A stretch of 64,000 nt of DNA from SZUA-359 sp039809125 (lineage in GTDB: Bacteria > Patescibacteriota > Saccharimonadia > Saccharimonadales > Saccharimonadaceae): positions 1-64,000 of the forward strand of contig JBDHUM010000001.1 of assembly GCA_039809125.1 (NCBI GenBank), read 5' to 3'. Made by a program: the position numbers and the translations under genes. Shown here one piece after another: positions 33,450 through 42,785 of the stretch. A model generated the notes under the pieces. That model was not told where the DNA came from and made no database searches. It saw only the letters and a program-made list of their open reading frames with translations. Position 1 is the first letter of the stretch, and each line of letters begins with the position of its first letter.

Positions 33450-34456
33450 TCAATCGGTTCATCCGGGGGCATGATATATTCAGTCAAAAATGATTTAAGC
33501 TGTTCAATGATGGTCGGGTCGGAAGTCTCGAGGGCGACTTCTCTTGTACCCAACATTGCTCCCCCAGCAACAAAATTATGTGAACCGGTGATGGCAATTT
33601 CACTGCCATCTGGCATTGTGAAAATCATAAATTTTGCGTGTAAGTACTGTTTTTTTGTGTAGAGTGGTTTGATACGGTGCACAAAACTACTGACTCTTAT
33701 TAGAATACGGTTAAGATTGTCATCGGCATTTTGCCAGTGATTAAAGTAAAAATCAGTATCAGTTCGTTTTAATAGACGGCTTAATTTGTTAGTTGGGCAG
33801 TATTGTGAGACGTATATAACATGTTTAGCTTGGCTGGCATAATGACATACTCGCCGATAAATGATTGAATCAAAAAAACGGCCGCCATCTATGAGTACGG
33901 TGTGTTGGTCAATTGAAAAATAGTGACTTGGATAAGCTCTGCCGGCTTTATCCGTATTGATGACAAGATCATGCTCGCCTGCAAGACGCTCGGCGAGGCG
34001 AATATCAGTCGTTTTAAAAATATAGTCGTTATTTGCAATCCCCTCAGCATAAAGATTAACACCTCCAAAACTATATACGGTACCATCAACTACCGACCAT
34101 TTGATATGAGTACGCTGAGAAAAAAATGTCAGCCCTCCCTGACCAAGCCAGCGAACTTTCACACCGTGTGAAACGAGTTTTTTACGAGTAGCACGCATTC
34201 TTTTAACTTGTGCTCTTATGTAATTCCAGCGTGGTTCGTTGGCACCAATTTCTTTGTAGGTAAAGTAAAGATCAAGTCCAACACTCACATGGACCCCTCG
34301 TTCACTAGCATCACAGAGTGCGTCGACAAGTTCTTTCGTAGCCTCATCTTCAAAAAAAACTAGCGTAATAATATCAATACGTTCTTTCGAGTTTTTTACA
34401 CTTTCACATAAGTCGAGCAAGTAGTCGCTCGGCAGCATGAGGGAAAAAGATGTCAT
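33446..34456 (-). CDS. Phospholipase D-family protein
   Basis: This 336-residue protein has two HxK motifs, THIKWSVVDGTVYSFGGVN (about 138-156) and LHAKFMIFTMPDGSEIAITGSHN (about 281-303), each followed by a Gly/Ser-x-N segment. This is the PLD/cardiolipin-synthase pattern. In place of HKD's full K-x4-D, the first has K-x4-D and the second K-x6-D-like spacing. No membrane helix is seen, so a phospholipid synthase or a nuclease are both possible. Leaderless start after TATAAT on the minus strand. Convergent with trxB (4 nt overlap). Confidence 0.85.
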   Translation of the reverse strand: MTSFSLMLPSDYLLDLCESVKNSKERIDIITLVFFEDEATKELVDALCDASERGVHVSVGLDLYFTYKEIGANEPRWNYIRAQVKRMRATRKKLVSHGVKVRWLGQGGLTFFSQRTHIKWSVVDGTVYSFGGVNLYAEGIANNDYIFKTTDIRLAERLAGEHDLVINTDKAGRAYPSHYFSIDQHTVLIDGGRFFDSIIYRRVCHYASQAKHVIYVSQYCPTNKLSRLLKRTDTDFYFNHWQNADDNLNRILIRVSSFVHRIKPLYTKKQYLHAKFMIFTMPDGSEIAITGSHNFVAGGAMLGTREVALETSDPTIIEQLKSFLTEYIMPPDEPID

Positions 34457-34513
34457 AGCAAGATTATACTACCGATGCTATAATCAAACTAGAAGTGAAT
34501 CTAACTGAAAGGG

Positions 34514-35065
34514 ATGGCTATGCCAGATTTTAACCAAGTATTAACACCAGGTGATATTGATGCCGATGAAGTGACAACAGTAATTGAGATTCCGAAATGG
34601 TCGACGTTGAAAATAGAGTGGAACCGTAAAGTTGCTGCATTTGAACTTGATCGTGTTGAACCAAGTATCTTTGCTAAACCAGTCAATTACGGATTTATCC
34701 CGCAAACACTCGACGAAGATGGCGATGAACTTGACACACTAGTGATGACAAACGAGCCGATTCCAACTGGTGTCTTTTTGACAGGCCGGATTGTTGGTGT
34801 TCTCAATTTTGAAGACGACGGTGAAATGGATCACAAGATCGTATGCGTTCCTATAGATGACCGTAACACAGGAGATCAGTTACTATCTTTTGACCAACTT
34901 CACGAGCAGTGGAAGTTAAAGATCGAACATCACTTCAATCATTACAAAGATTTGAAAAAGCCAGGAACAACTATGGTTCTTGGTTGGGGCGATGCCGGCG
35001 AGGCAAAAACAATTATTCGAGACTGTGTCGAACGCTATAAGCAAACGTACCCAAGCAACAGGTAA
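34514..35065 (+). CDS. ppa: Inorganic pyrophosphatase
   Basis: This 183-residue family I enzyme hydrolyses PPi using Mg. It has NYGFIPQTLDEDGDELDTLV with the Asp cluster (D-x-D-x2-D type), and KPGTTMVLGWGDAGEAKTII near the C-terminus. TATAAT (34479-34484) and GAAAGGG before ATG give a leader of about 23 nt. Confidence 0.95.
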   Translation: MAMPDFNQVLTPGDIDADEVTTVIEIPKWSTLKIEWNRKVAAFELDRVEPSIFAKPVNYGFIPQTLDEDGDELDTLVMTNEPIPTGVFLTGRIVGVLNFEDDGEMDHKIVCVPIDDRNTGDQLLSFDQLHEQWKLKIEHHFNHYKDLKKPGTTMVLGWGDAGEAKTIIRDCVERYKQTYPSNR

Positions 35066-35066
35066 A

Positions 35067-36596
35067 TTAATTCTTACGCAGCCGCCGACCGATTCTCGAG
35101 GCGGCTTTTGTAATATGGCCGATGACACCGCCGCCGCGAGCGAGCTGCATGCGCAGCTTTTCGCTAGCATGATGGGTAGTAATAAAATCGCGCCACTCCG
35201 GTTTTGGATGCGCACTTTTTGAAGTTAATACTTCAACTTGATCGCCGTGTTGCAAAACATAACTGAATGGTTTCATTTTACCATTAATTTTAAAACCGCT
35301 GGCATGCGAAGCCACGTCAGAGTGAATACGGTAGGCAAAGTCGAGGGGGTAAGCACCACGAGGTAAATCCCAGATATCACCTTTTGGTGAGTAAACAAAG
35401 ATACGATCACCAAATAGTTTCATACGGAATTTTTTAGCGTTAAAACTCTTTCCTTCACCAGCATTCGCGGCAGCTATTTGCAGTTCGCGAATCCAAGCTA
35501 GTTTTTCTGGTAAGGCAGCGATTGCACCCTTGCGGTAGGCATCGTTAAGCTTCGATTCATTATAGTGGAAACTGGCGGCAAGTCCGCGTTCAGCATATTC
35601 ATGCATTTCTCGAGTACGAATCTGAAATTCAACCACTTGTCCAGTAGAGGTTGTAACGGTAGTATGCAAGCTTTGATAGCCGTTCATTTTTGGTTGCGCA
35701 ACGTAATCTTTGATCCGTTCAAAGAGCGGAGTATACATATCGTGCAACTCTCCTAGCACCAAGTAACACGTCGATAAGTCGTCGACGATGATCCTAAGCG
35801 CAATCAAATCATGGATTTTTTCGATATCACCGTGAAAACGGTCTAGCTTTTTGTATAAGCTATAAACTGACTTAACTCGGCCATCCATTGTAAAGTCAAT
35901 CTTTTCGCGGTGTAGGCGGTTTTCAACTTCACGTCGTACTTTCTCAAGTTTACGCTGGCTTTTTTTGAGACGGCTGTCCATAAGAGTTTTTGTACGACTA
36001 AAATCTTTTGGCATCATGAAGCGAAAGCTCAACTCTTCGAGCTGAACACGCACGCGCCCCATATTAAGACGATCGGCTAATGGCGCAAAAACTTCCATTG
36101 TCTCACGGGCAATTTTCTTTTGTTTTTCGATCGGCATGTGCTCAAGCGTACGCATATTATGCAAGCGATCGGCAATTTTAATGATTATCACACGTACATC
36201 TTTGCCGACAGCAATCATTAGTTTAGAAAGATTGTCCTTGGTGCTTGGCAGGTAGCTGTCGAGGTTACGCATGCCTGAGCGCGCCTGGCTCACCTTGGTA
36301 ACGCCATCAACTAAAAACGCGATATCATGTCCGAATTGTTTTTCGATATCAGCTAAAGTTACTGAAGTGTCTTCAACAGTATCATGTAGTATGCCTGCTA
36401 TGATGGTATCAATATCCATACCCCACTCAATTAAGATTGTCGTCACTTCAACGGGGTGGGTAATGTATGATTCACCACTTTGTCGTGACTGGCCCTCATG
36501 GGCTACGGTGGCAAGGTCAATTGCAGCTTCAAGCAGTGCACACTGCTTGACGGTGTAGTGCTTTTTCGCAAGCTCGACGAGCTGACCTTTTGTCAT
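35067..36596 (-). CDS. RelA/SpoT bifunctional (p)ppGpp synthetase/hydrolase
   Basis: This 509-residue protein has an HD hydrolase domain (ESYITHPVEVTTIL, AGILHDTVEDT), a synthetase domain (RIIVDDLSTCYLVLG, GYQSLHTTV, EFQIRTREMHEYAERGLAA) and a TGS domain (RIFVYSPKGDIWDLP...). The ACT/zinc-finger regulatory C-terminus of long Rel proteins is missing, so it ends about 200 residues early. It controls the stringent-response alarmone. TATACT on the minus strand lies 7 nt before ATG, giving a leaderless start. Confidence 0.93.
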   Translation of the reverse strand: MTKGQLVELAKKHYTVKQCALLEAAIDLATVAHEGQSRQSGESYITHPVEVTTILIEWGMDIDTIIAGILHDTVEDTSVTLADIEKQFGHDIAFLVDGVTKVSQARSGMRNLDSYLPSTKDNLSKLMIAVGKDVRVIIIKIADRLHNMRTLEHMPIEKQKKIARETMEVFAPLADRLNMGRVRVQLEELSFRFMMPKDFSRTKTLMDSRLKKSQRKLEKVRREVENRLHREKIDFTMDGRVKSVYSLYKKLDRFHGDIEKIHDLIALRIIVDDLSTCYLVLGELHDMYTPLFERIKDYVAQPKMNGYQSLHTTVTTSTGQVVEFQIRTREMHEYAERGLAASFHYNESKLNDAYRKGAIAALPEKLAWIRELQIAAANAGEGKSFNAKKFRMKLFGDRIFVYSPKGDIWDLPRGAYPLDFAYRIHSDVASHASGFKINGKMKPFSYVLQHGDQVEVLTSKSAHPKPEWRDFITTHHASEKLRMQLARGGGVIGHITKAASRIGRRLRKN

Positions 36597-36683
36597 AGTA
36601 TTAGTATAGCGTAGCTCTTTACATCTTCTAAACTTTACCGCATACTAGTAGCTAAGAAGCTAAAGCTTATAAAAGGAGTGGGA

Positions 36684-37721
36684 ATGAGCAAAGTGAAGAT
36701 CGCGATAAATGGATTTGGCCGCATTGGACGTAGCGCTTTCAAAATTGCTTTTGAGCGCAATGATCTTGAAATTGTAGCGATTAACGATCTGACGGATACA
36801 AAAACACTCGCATATTTATTAAAATATGACAGCAACTATGGTATATACGAACCAGAAGTAGCGTCTGATGATACCCATCTGATTGTTAGCGGAAAAAAAA
36901 TTAAGGTGATGGCCGAAAAGGATCCGACTGCTTTGCCTTGGGCTGATCTAAACGTCGATATTGTAATCGAATCGACTGGTTTTTTTACCGATAAAGATGG
37001 TGCTGCGAAGCATTTGAGTGCCGGTGCTAAGCGGGTCGTGATTAGCGGTCCAACGAAGTCCGACGAAGTCGATACATTGGTGCTTGGTGCTAATGACGAT
37101 GCAGTAAAGGGCTCAACAGCTATCGTATCAAACGCCAGCTGTACCACTAATAGTCTGGGTGCCGTAATGGCAATTCTTGATAGCAAATTTGGAGTAGAAA
37201 AATCAATGCTAACTACTGTCCACAGCTACACTGCTAGTCAAAAACTTCAAGATGCGCCGTCGAAAGATTTGCGTGAAGGGCGCAATGCAGCTGAAAATAT
37301 TGTTCCAACGAGTACAGGAGCTGCTTTAGCAGTGACAAAGGCCCTCCCACATCTTGCTGGCAAATTTGATGGAATCTCGATGCGTGTTCCGACGCCAGTC
37401 GTATCGATTAGCGACGTTACGGCCGTGTTGTCAAGAGAGGTCACTGTTGAAGATATTAACCGTGTTTTTAGCGAAGCTGCGAGCGAGCCATTTTATCAAG
37501 GAATTTTAGCGGTAAGCGATGATCCGCTGGTATCACGCGATTATATCGGCAACAGTCATTCAGGTATTGTGGATCTAGCACTCACGCGCGTTGTCGGTGG
37601 TAATTTAGTAAAAGTCTGCGTTTGGTACGATAACGAGTGGGGGTATAGTAATCGGCTGGTCGAGTTAGTGGCTGATATCGGCAGGTTACTCACAGATGAC
37701 CCAGGGCGGTACTCTCAATAA
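36684..37721 (+). CDS. gap: Glyceraldehyde-3-phosphate dehydrogenase
   Basis: This 345-residue glycolytic enzyme has KIAINGFGRIGRSAFK for NAD, the catalytic SNASCTTN motif, HSYTASQKLQD and VWYDNEWGYSNR. It links triose phosphate to 1,3-bisphosphoglycerate. AGGAG ends about 5 nt before ATG 36684, which supports this start over GTG 36678. Confidence 0.97.
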   Translation: MSKVKIAINGFGRIGRSAFKIAFERNDLEIVAINDLTDTKTLAYLLKYDSNYGIYEPEVASDDTHLIVSGKKIKVMAEKDPTALPWADLNVDIVIESTGFFTDKDGAAKHLSAGAKRVVISGPTKSDEVDTLVLGANDDAVKGSTAIVSNASCTTNSLGAVMAILDSKFGVEKSMLTTVHSYTASQKLQDAPSKDLREGRNAAENIVPTSTGAALAVTKALPHLAGKFDGISMRVPTPVVSISDVTAVLSREVTVEDINRVFSEAASEPFYQGILAVSDDPLVSRDYIGNSHSGIVDLALTRVVGGNLVKVCVWYDNEWGYSNRLVELVADIGRLLTDDPGRYSQ

Positions 37722-37768
37722 AGTATTTTTGTATTTGTCAATCCAACGTACTAGGATAAAATATTTTT

Positions 37769-39205
37769 ATGACTGAATACGCTAGTACGAGAGATTTGAA
37801 TCAAAAGACGATATCCTATGAAGAAACAGTATTGGGTGGGCTTGCGCCAGATGGCGGGTTGTATGTGCCATATCAAATTCCGCAACTTACTACCGAGGAG
37901 CTGCGACAATTGCTCAAAATGGAATATTCTGAGCTTGCTGCACGGGTAAAAAAATTTTTCGCAGGCGACTCTTTATCTATCAATACGCTTCGTGATATGA
38001 CGGCAAAGGCTTACTCTAAGGAAATTTTCCCAGAACAGGCCGGAGGCATTGTTACACCTGTGCGAAAATTAGTCGGTACAGATATCTGTCTTCAAAACCT
38101 CTCGCTTGGTCCCACTGCGGCGTTTAAAGACATGGCAATGCAGCTTCTTGCACAAGAAATGGAATATTTTTTGAATTTGCGAGGTCGGTATCTCGATATT
38201 TTAGGTGCAACATCCGGCGATACTGGTTCGGCGGCTGAAGCAGCCTTAAAAAACCTTAGTAGAGTGCGTATCGCAATCCTGAGTCCGCTAATTGGCATGA
38301 GCGACTTTCAGCGTGCTCAAATGGGTAATTTGACTGGTGACGGAGTGACTAACATCAGCGTCGATGGCAGATTTGATGATTGTCAGGATTTAGTGAAAGA
38401 AGTAATGGCGAGTGAGGAGTTTCATCGTCTCGGTGCCGTCAATTCAATCAATTGGGCGCGGATATCAGCGCAAATCGCGTACTATTTTGCAGGATATGCG
38501 CAGTCGGCTAATAAGTTTGGTGATTCAGTGGATTTTGTTGTTCCGTCGGGTAATTTTGGTAATGCGCTTGCAGGACACTATGCTCGGGCAATGGGGCTGC
38601 CGATTCGAAATATTATTATTGCGACCAACGAAAATGATGTATTACATCGGTTTTTCCAGGAAGGTATCTACCAAGAAAAGTCTGCCATTGTCACGTCAAG
38701 TCCGTCGATGGATATTTCAAAAGCGTCGAATTTAGAACGGCTGATTTATATACTACTAGGTAATGACCCACTGAAAACCAGGCAGTTTATGGAACAATTT
38801 TCTCGTAGTGAGGCAGCTCGGCTAGGTGATTATGGTATACCAGACAATCATCTGCAAACGACAGGTTTTAATAGCGGTGTATCGTCGCATGCTAAACGTA
38901 TTGAAACTATGAAGTGGGCTGCGAGTAATGGCGGCGGTGTGATCGACCCGCATACGGCCGATGCCCTACACGTCGCCAGACAGCTGCCTGATGACGGGGT
39001 GATAAAAATCTGTCTTGAAACTGCTCTCGCCGTAAAGTTTAGTCCGACACTTGAAAAAGCCGGACTAGAAATACCGCTTTTGCAGCATCAGAGATTTGCT
39101 TACTTATTAAACCAGCCAGATGTGGAAGCTGGATTTAGAAAGATTGCCGTGGACGCTGAGGCCTTGAAAGAAATTTTGCGGCAGATTTTTACAATGAGAA
39201 CATAA
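37769..39205 (+). CDS. thrC: Threonine synthase
   Basis: This 478-residue PLP enzyme makes threonine from O-phosphohomoserine. K120 in LGPTAAFKDMAMQ is the PLP lysine; GATSGDTGSAAE and VPSGNFGNALAG bind phosphate and cofactor. TAAAAT (37757-37762) lies 6 nt before ATG. A threonine synthase alone in an organism expected to be auxotrophic may serve salvage or another dehydratase-like role. Confidence 0.93.
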   Translation: MTEYASTRDLNQKTISYEETVLGGLAPDGGLYVPYQIPQLTTEELRQLLKMEYSELAARVKKFFAGDSLSINTLRDMTAKAYSKEIFPEQAGGIVTPVRKLVGTDICLQNLSLGPTAAFKDMAMQLLAQEMEYFLNLRGRYLDILGATSGDTGSAAEAALKNLSRVRIAILSPLIGMSDFQRAQMGNLTGDGVTNISVDGRFDDCQDLVKEVMASEEFHRLGAVNSINWARISAQIAYYFAGYAQSANKFGDSVDFVVPSGNFGNALAGHYARAMGLPIRNIIIATNENDVLHRFFQEGIYQEKSAIVTSSPSMDISKASNLERLIYILLGNDPLKTRQFMEQFSRSEAARLGDYGIPDNHLQTTGFNSGVSSHAKRIETMKWAASNGGGVIDPHTADALHVARQLPDDGVIKICLETALAVKFSPTLEKAGLEIPLLQHQRFAYLLNQPDVEAGFRKIAVDAEALKEILRQIFTMRT

Positions 39206-39208
39206 AAT

Positions 39209-39281
39209 ACTCACTAAAAATTAGTGAGTCGTTGAATCGTAATCATTGAGTGCGGTAGTGCGGGAGGAATCCCGCACTACC
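39209..39281. terminator. Tandem terminator hairpins after thrC
   Basis: ACTCACTA (39209-39216) pairs with TAGTGAGT (39222-39229). GGTAGTGCGGG (39254-39264) pairs perfectly with CCCGCACTACC (39271-39281). They separate convergent genes; the second is GC-rich and belongs in composition with the following GC-rich gene. Confidence 0.7.
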
Positions 39282-39290
39282 ATGTGCACC

Positions 39291-39623
39291 TCAGAGGTTG
39301 AGTCGTTCAATCTTTTTTTCTTCGTCGATTCCTTCTGCGAACAACCAGGCTCCGGAGATGCCCAGAGCATTGGCCACTATGAAAATGAAAAAATACGCAA
39401 GTAGGATCAAAAGAACGGACGATGTTCCGTCCGCCCACCACTGCGGCTGAGTGGTGTAGCTGTAATAGCCGAGAGCGACATTCACGCCAATCCCGACCAT
39501 GATGCCGGCGGTGAGCCAGCAGTAGCGACGGGTCGCCGTTCCGTATACAGCAGCAAAGCTGGCGAAAAGGGTGGGAAGGATGAAACTGGCGGCGTATAAA
39601 CCAGCCAGGATATAACTGGGCAT
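39291..39623 (-). CDS. Small GC-rich membrane protein, probably acquired
   Basis: This 110-residue protein, from ATG 39623, has three membrane helices and a charged C-terminus (GIDEEKKIERLNL). No family is recognised. Codons are markedly GC-richer than in neighbouring genes. An AAAGGGG site lies 6 nt before the ATG, and there is a promoter and a two-hairpin leader upstream, unlike the leaderless neighbours. In-frame upstream starts exist but would run through the hairpins. Both the composition and the signals suggest horizontal acquisition. Confidence 0.72.
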   Translation of the reverse strand: MPSYILAGLYAASFILPTLFASFAAVYGTATRRYCWLTAGIMVGIGVNVALGYYSYTTQPQWWADGTSSVLLILLAYFFIFIVANALGISGAWLFAEGIDEEKKIERLNL

Positions 39624-39637
39624 GAGAGCCCCTTTCT

Positions 39638-39690
39638 GAGGTGCGCTTTCGACGCACCTCGCTAGACAGGTGCCCACGCGGGTCTGCGTG
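39638..39690 (-). promoter_or_regulatory. Structured leader of the small membrane protein gene
   Basis: Two hairpins lie between promoter and ribosome site: CACGC (39675-39679) with GCGTG (39686-39690), and GAGGTGCG (39638-39645) with CGCACCTC (39653-39660). The second ends 6 nt before the AAAGGGG site, so it could control ribosome access. No known riboswitch fold is recognised. Confidence 0.5.
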
Positions 39691-39700
39691 AAAGCTGATA

Positions 39701-39729
39701 TATATACCACACTCGTGCTAAAAAGTCAA
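39701..39729 (-). promoter_or_regulatory. Sigma-70 promoter of the small membrane protein gene
   Basis: On the minus strand TTGACT (39729-39724), a 17-bp spacer and TATATA (39706-39701) predict a start near 39694 and a 71-nt leader. Confidence 0.65.
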
Positions 39730-39749
39730 TAGTTTTTATGAGACAACTC

Positions 39750-39778
39750 TTTACATATCGTAAAAAACCGCTTATACT
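39750..39778 (+). promoter_or_regulatory. Leaderless promoter of the sugar-phosphate operon
   Basis: TTTACA (39750-39755), a 17-bp spacer and TATACT (39773-39778) predict transcription starting at or next to the ATG at 39786. It is one of the clearest leaderless arrangements in the window. Confidence 0.8.
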
Positions 39779-39785
39779 TATAGTT

Positions 39786-40238
39786 ATGAAAATATTTCTC
39801 GGCGCTGATCATCAGGGATATCATTTGAAAGACAAAATTGAAGCCTACCTTTCTAAGCGTCACTACAATGTTGAGGATGTTGGTGCAGCTGAACTTGATC
39901 CAGCTGACGATTTTCCACAGTTTGCTCAATTGGCCGCAACAAAGGTATTGGGAGAGGATGAAGCCGAAGATCCGAGAGCTATTTTAGTTTGCGGCGGTGG
40001 TCAGGGTATGGCGATGGCGGCAAATCGCTTTCGCGGTATTCGTGCTTCAGTCATATGGGATAGTTTTGAAGCAAAAATGACTCGAAATGATAACGATAGT
40101 AATGTGCTGTGTCTTCCTGCCCGTGTACTCGATGATGATGCTGAGCTATGGAAAGATATTCTAGACACCTGGTTATCAACTCCTTTTGCTAAGGCAGCTC
40201 GCTTCAAGCGACGTAACGCCGAGCTGGATGAATTTTAG
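39786..40238 (+). CDS. RpiB/LacAB-family sugar-phosphate isomerase
   Basis: This 150-residue protein has KIFLGADHQGYHLKDKI, CGGGQGMAMAANRFRGIRAS (catalytic Cys region, normally CGTGIG) and RNDNDSNVLCLPAR. The family interconverts ribose 5-phosphate and ribulose 5-phosphate. The change CGTG to CGGG keeps the Cys. It is the first gene of an operon with Rpe, transketolase and aldolase, which supports a pentose-phosphate role. Confidence 0.88.
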   Translation: MKIFLGADHQGYHLKDKIEAYLSKRHYNVEDVGAAELDPADDFPQFAQLAATKVLGEDEAEDPRAILVCGGGQGMAMAANRFRGIRASVIWDSFEAKMTRNDNDSNVLCLPARVLDDDAELWKDILDTWLSTPFAKAARFKRRNAELDEF

Positions 40239-40883
40239 ATGGTAGAGATAGCTCCGTGCATTACCGTAAAAACACTCGACGAGTACAAACAGTCAATTAC
40301 GCGTCTCGAACCGTTTGCTGAGCGAGTGCATATCGACATATCTGACGGCGAGTTTGCGCCGGTCCCGTTGCTGGGTGTTGACCAACTGTTCTGGCCTAGT
40401 CAGTGGAAAGTTGACGTGCACGCCATGGTAAATAAACCAAGTTTATTTTTGCCATACCTCTTGCAGCTGCAGCCGCACACAATTATTTTTCATGTTGAAG
40501 TTGAAGAAGATTTACTAGATGTGATGCAGCAAGTTAGGCAGATGGGTATTCGCACCGGGATTGCACTCAAAAAATCCACCGTACCAAAAACAGTTACGCC
40601 GCTAATCGAGCAAGCTGATCACATTCTGATTTTTAGCGGCGATCTTGGTCACTATGGTGGTGAAGCTAGTTTGATGCAGCTTGAAAAAATCCGTTTGATT
40701 CGAATGATACGACCAAGCATTGAGATTGGTTGGGATGGCGGTGCTGCGCTCGATAACGTGTTTAGCCTAGCACAAGGTGGTGTTGATATTATTAATTCAG
40801 GCGGTGCGATTAACAAGGCCGATAATCCTGAAGATATGTACAAAAAAATGATGGCAGAAGCCAATAAGCACGGGGTTATTTAG
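40239..40883 (+). CDS. rpe: Ribulose-phosphate 3-epimerase-like protein
   Basis: This 214-residue TIM barrel has RVHIDISDGEF (metal-binding His-Asp), DVHAMV, IFHVEVEED and IGWDGGAALDNV followed by a phosphate-binding INSGGAI. It interconverts ribulose and xylulose 5-phosphate. Its ATG follows the isomerase stop directly. The final catalytic region is slightly divergent from typical Rpe. Confidence 0.85.
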   Translation: MVEIAPCITVKTLDEYKQSITRLEPFAERVHIDISDGEFAPVPLLGVDQLFWPSQWKVDVHAMVNKPSLFLPYLLQLQPHTIIFHVEVEEDLLDVMQQVRQMGIRTGIALKKSTVPKTVTPLIEQADHILIFSGDLGHYGGEASLMQLEKIRLIRMIRPSIEIGWDGGAALDNVFSLAQGGVDIINSGGAINKADNPEDMYKKMMAEANKHGVI

Positions 40884-40918
40884 TAGGAATACTTACATGA
40901 CTATGGTACTATAAGCAT

Positions 40919-41794
40919 ATGCAGAGTGGGCAGCCTACCGTCACACAACTTGAGTCGATCGCCAATACCGTCCGTCAAGACATTATTAGTATGCTAGAAG
41001 CGGCTGGTAGCGGACATTCGGCAGGTCCGCTAGGACTAGCCGATGTCATGACAGTGCTTTACTTTCGGATTATGAACCTTCGGCCCGATGAGCCTGAATG
41101 GAGTGAGCGCGACTACTTTTTTTTGAGTAATGGCCACTGTGTGCCGGTACAATATGCGGTCATGGCAGAACGTGGCTACTTTGATAAAAGCGAGCTTAAA
41201 ACACTTCGACAACTACATAGTCGTTTGCAGGGACATCCTGAGCGCACCAAACTACCAGGTCTCGAAAATACGTCTGGTCCTCTTGGCAGTGGCCTGAGTC
41301 AAGCATCAGGCGTAGCATACGTTATGCAGTATATTGATAAAATAAATCACCGTTGGGTGTATGTTGTCACTGGTGACGGCGAGTTGGACGAGGGTAATAT
41401 TTGGGAAGCGGCCATGTTTGCCGGGAAGTATAAGCTTAGTCAGTTGATTGTGTTTGTTGATCGTAACAATATTCAAATTGACGGCTCTACCGAAACAGTG
41501 ATGCCACTCGAAGATTTAGCGGGCAAATGGCGTAGTTTTGGCTGGCACGTACAAGAGGTAGGTGGTCATAGTATCGAGGCGATTATTGATGCTGTGGACA
41601 TGGCAAAAGCGATCACCAATCGACCGAGTGTGATTTTACTACACACTATTCCTGGCAAAGGTGTTGATTTCATGGAGTACGACTATCGTTGGCACGGTAT
41701 GCCACCAGATCACGATCAGGCGAAGAAAGCACTGAAAGAACTACGCACACTACGCGGTAAGATTTCTTTTGAAGGCGAAGGTGTGAATGAGTGA
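40919..41794 (+). CDS. Transketolase, N-terminal subunit
   Basis: This 291-residue protein holds the ThDP pyrophosphate-binding half: ESIANTVRQDIISMLEAAGSGHSAGPLG, LPGLENTSGPLGSGLSQASG and GDGELDEGNIWEAAMFAGKY. TACTAT (40907-40912) lies 6 nt before the ATG. The next gene overlaps by 8 nt and encodes the other half, so the enzyme is split into two chains as in many archaea and CPR bacteria. Confidence 0.93.
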   Translation: MQSGQPTVTQLESIANTVRQDIISMLEAAGSGHSAGPLGLADVMTVLYFRIMNLRPDEPEWSERDYFFLSNGHCVPVQYAVMAERGYFDKSELKTLRQLHSRLQGHPERTKLPGLENTSGPLGSGLSQASGVAYVMQYIDKINHRWVYVVTGDGELDEGNIWEAAMFAGKYKLSQLIVFVDRNNIQIDGSTETVMPLEDLAGKWRSFGWHVQEVGGHSIEAIIDAVDMAKAITNRPSVILLHTIPGKGVDFMEYDYRWHGMPPDHDQAKKALKELRTLRGKISFEGEGVNE

Positions 41795-42785
41795 CTATAG
41801 ACTAAATCCGCACTACGCCGCAAAAGATGTTAAACAAGAACCCATTCGAGCTGGTTTTGGACGAGGACTGTGGGTAGCAGGTGATAGCGACCCTAAAGTG
41901 GTTGCGTTGTGTGCTGATTTAACAGAAAGTACACAAATGCACCATTTTCGAGATGCTTTTCCAGATCGTTTCGTCGAGATTGGTGTGGCCGAACAAAACT
42001 TAGTTACTGTAGCGAGCGGAATGGCGAGGGCGGGTAAAATTCCTTTTGCTTCAAGCTACGCGGCATTTAGCCCCGGTCGTAACTGGGAGCAAATTCGCAC
42101 CACAATTTGCCTCAATGAAATGCCGGTAAAAGTAGTTGGTAGTCATGCAGGGATTAGCGTTGGTCCGGATGGAGCAACCCACCAAATGCTAGAGGATATT
42201 GCTTTAACGCGCGTACTACCGAATATGGTAGTGGTGGCGCCTGGTGATAGCTTAGAGGCCGAGAGAGTAACGATTGCAATTGCAAAAAGTAACCAACCGA
42301 CATACTTGAGACTCGCTCGTGAAAAAACGCCAATTTTTTCGACCGATTCGACACCGTTTGAACTTGGCAAAGCATATGTGCTACGTGAAGGCAGTGACAT
42401 AAGTTTGTTTGGTACTGGTACGATGACGTATCAACTCTTAATGCTATCTCGTATGCTGGAGGAACGTGGTATTTCGGCTGAAGTTGTGCATGTGCCCACT
42501 ATTAAGCCACTTGATGATACCACGATTTTAGCAAGTGTTGAAAAAACCGGACGTGCCGTTTCAGCGGAAGAAGCGCAAATCGCTGGGGGGTTTGGTGGTG
42601 CGCTCGCCGAGCTATTCTCTGAAAACTTACCACTGCCGCTAAAAAGATTTGGTATGTATGATCGGTTTGGTGAGTCGGGATCGCCCGCTGAACTGCTCGA
42701 CTACTTTGGCTTAACTGCGGAAAAAATGCTTCCGGAAGTTAAGCAATTTATATCGCAAGTGCCTCAATATAAGAAAGGTTTTTAA
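41787..42785 (+). CDS. Transketolase, C-terminal subunit
   Basis: This 332-residue protein holds the pyrimidine-binding and C-terminal domains: CADLTESTQMHHF, FVEIGVAEQNLVTVASGMA (conserved Glu), and a late RFGMYDRFGESGSPAEL. It works with the N-terminal subunit to move two-carbon units among pentose, hexose and triose phosphates. Overlaps the next gene by 1 nt. Confidence 0.93.
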   Translation: MSDYRLNPHYAAKDVKQEPIRAGFGRGLWVAGDSDPKVVALCADLTESTQMHHFRDAFPDRFVEIGVAEQNLVTVASGMARAGKIPFASSYAAFSPGRNWEQIRTTICLNEMPVKVVGSHAGISVGPDGATHQMLEDIALTRVLPNMVVVAPGDSLEAERVTIAIAKSNQPTYLRLAREKTPIFSTDSTPFELGKAYVLREGSDISLFGTGTMTYQLLMLSRMLEERGISAEVVHVPTIKPLDDTTILASVEKTGRAVSAEEAQIAGGFGGALAELFSENLPLPLKRFGMYDRFGESGSPAELLDYFGLTAEKMLPEVKQFISQVPQYKKGF

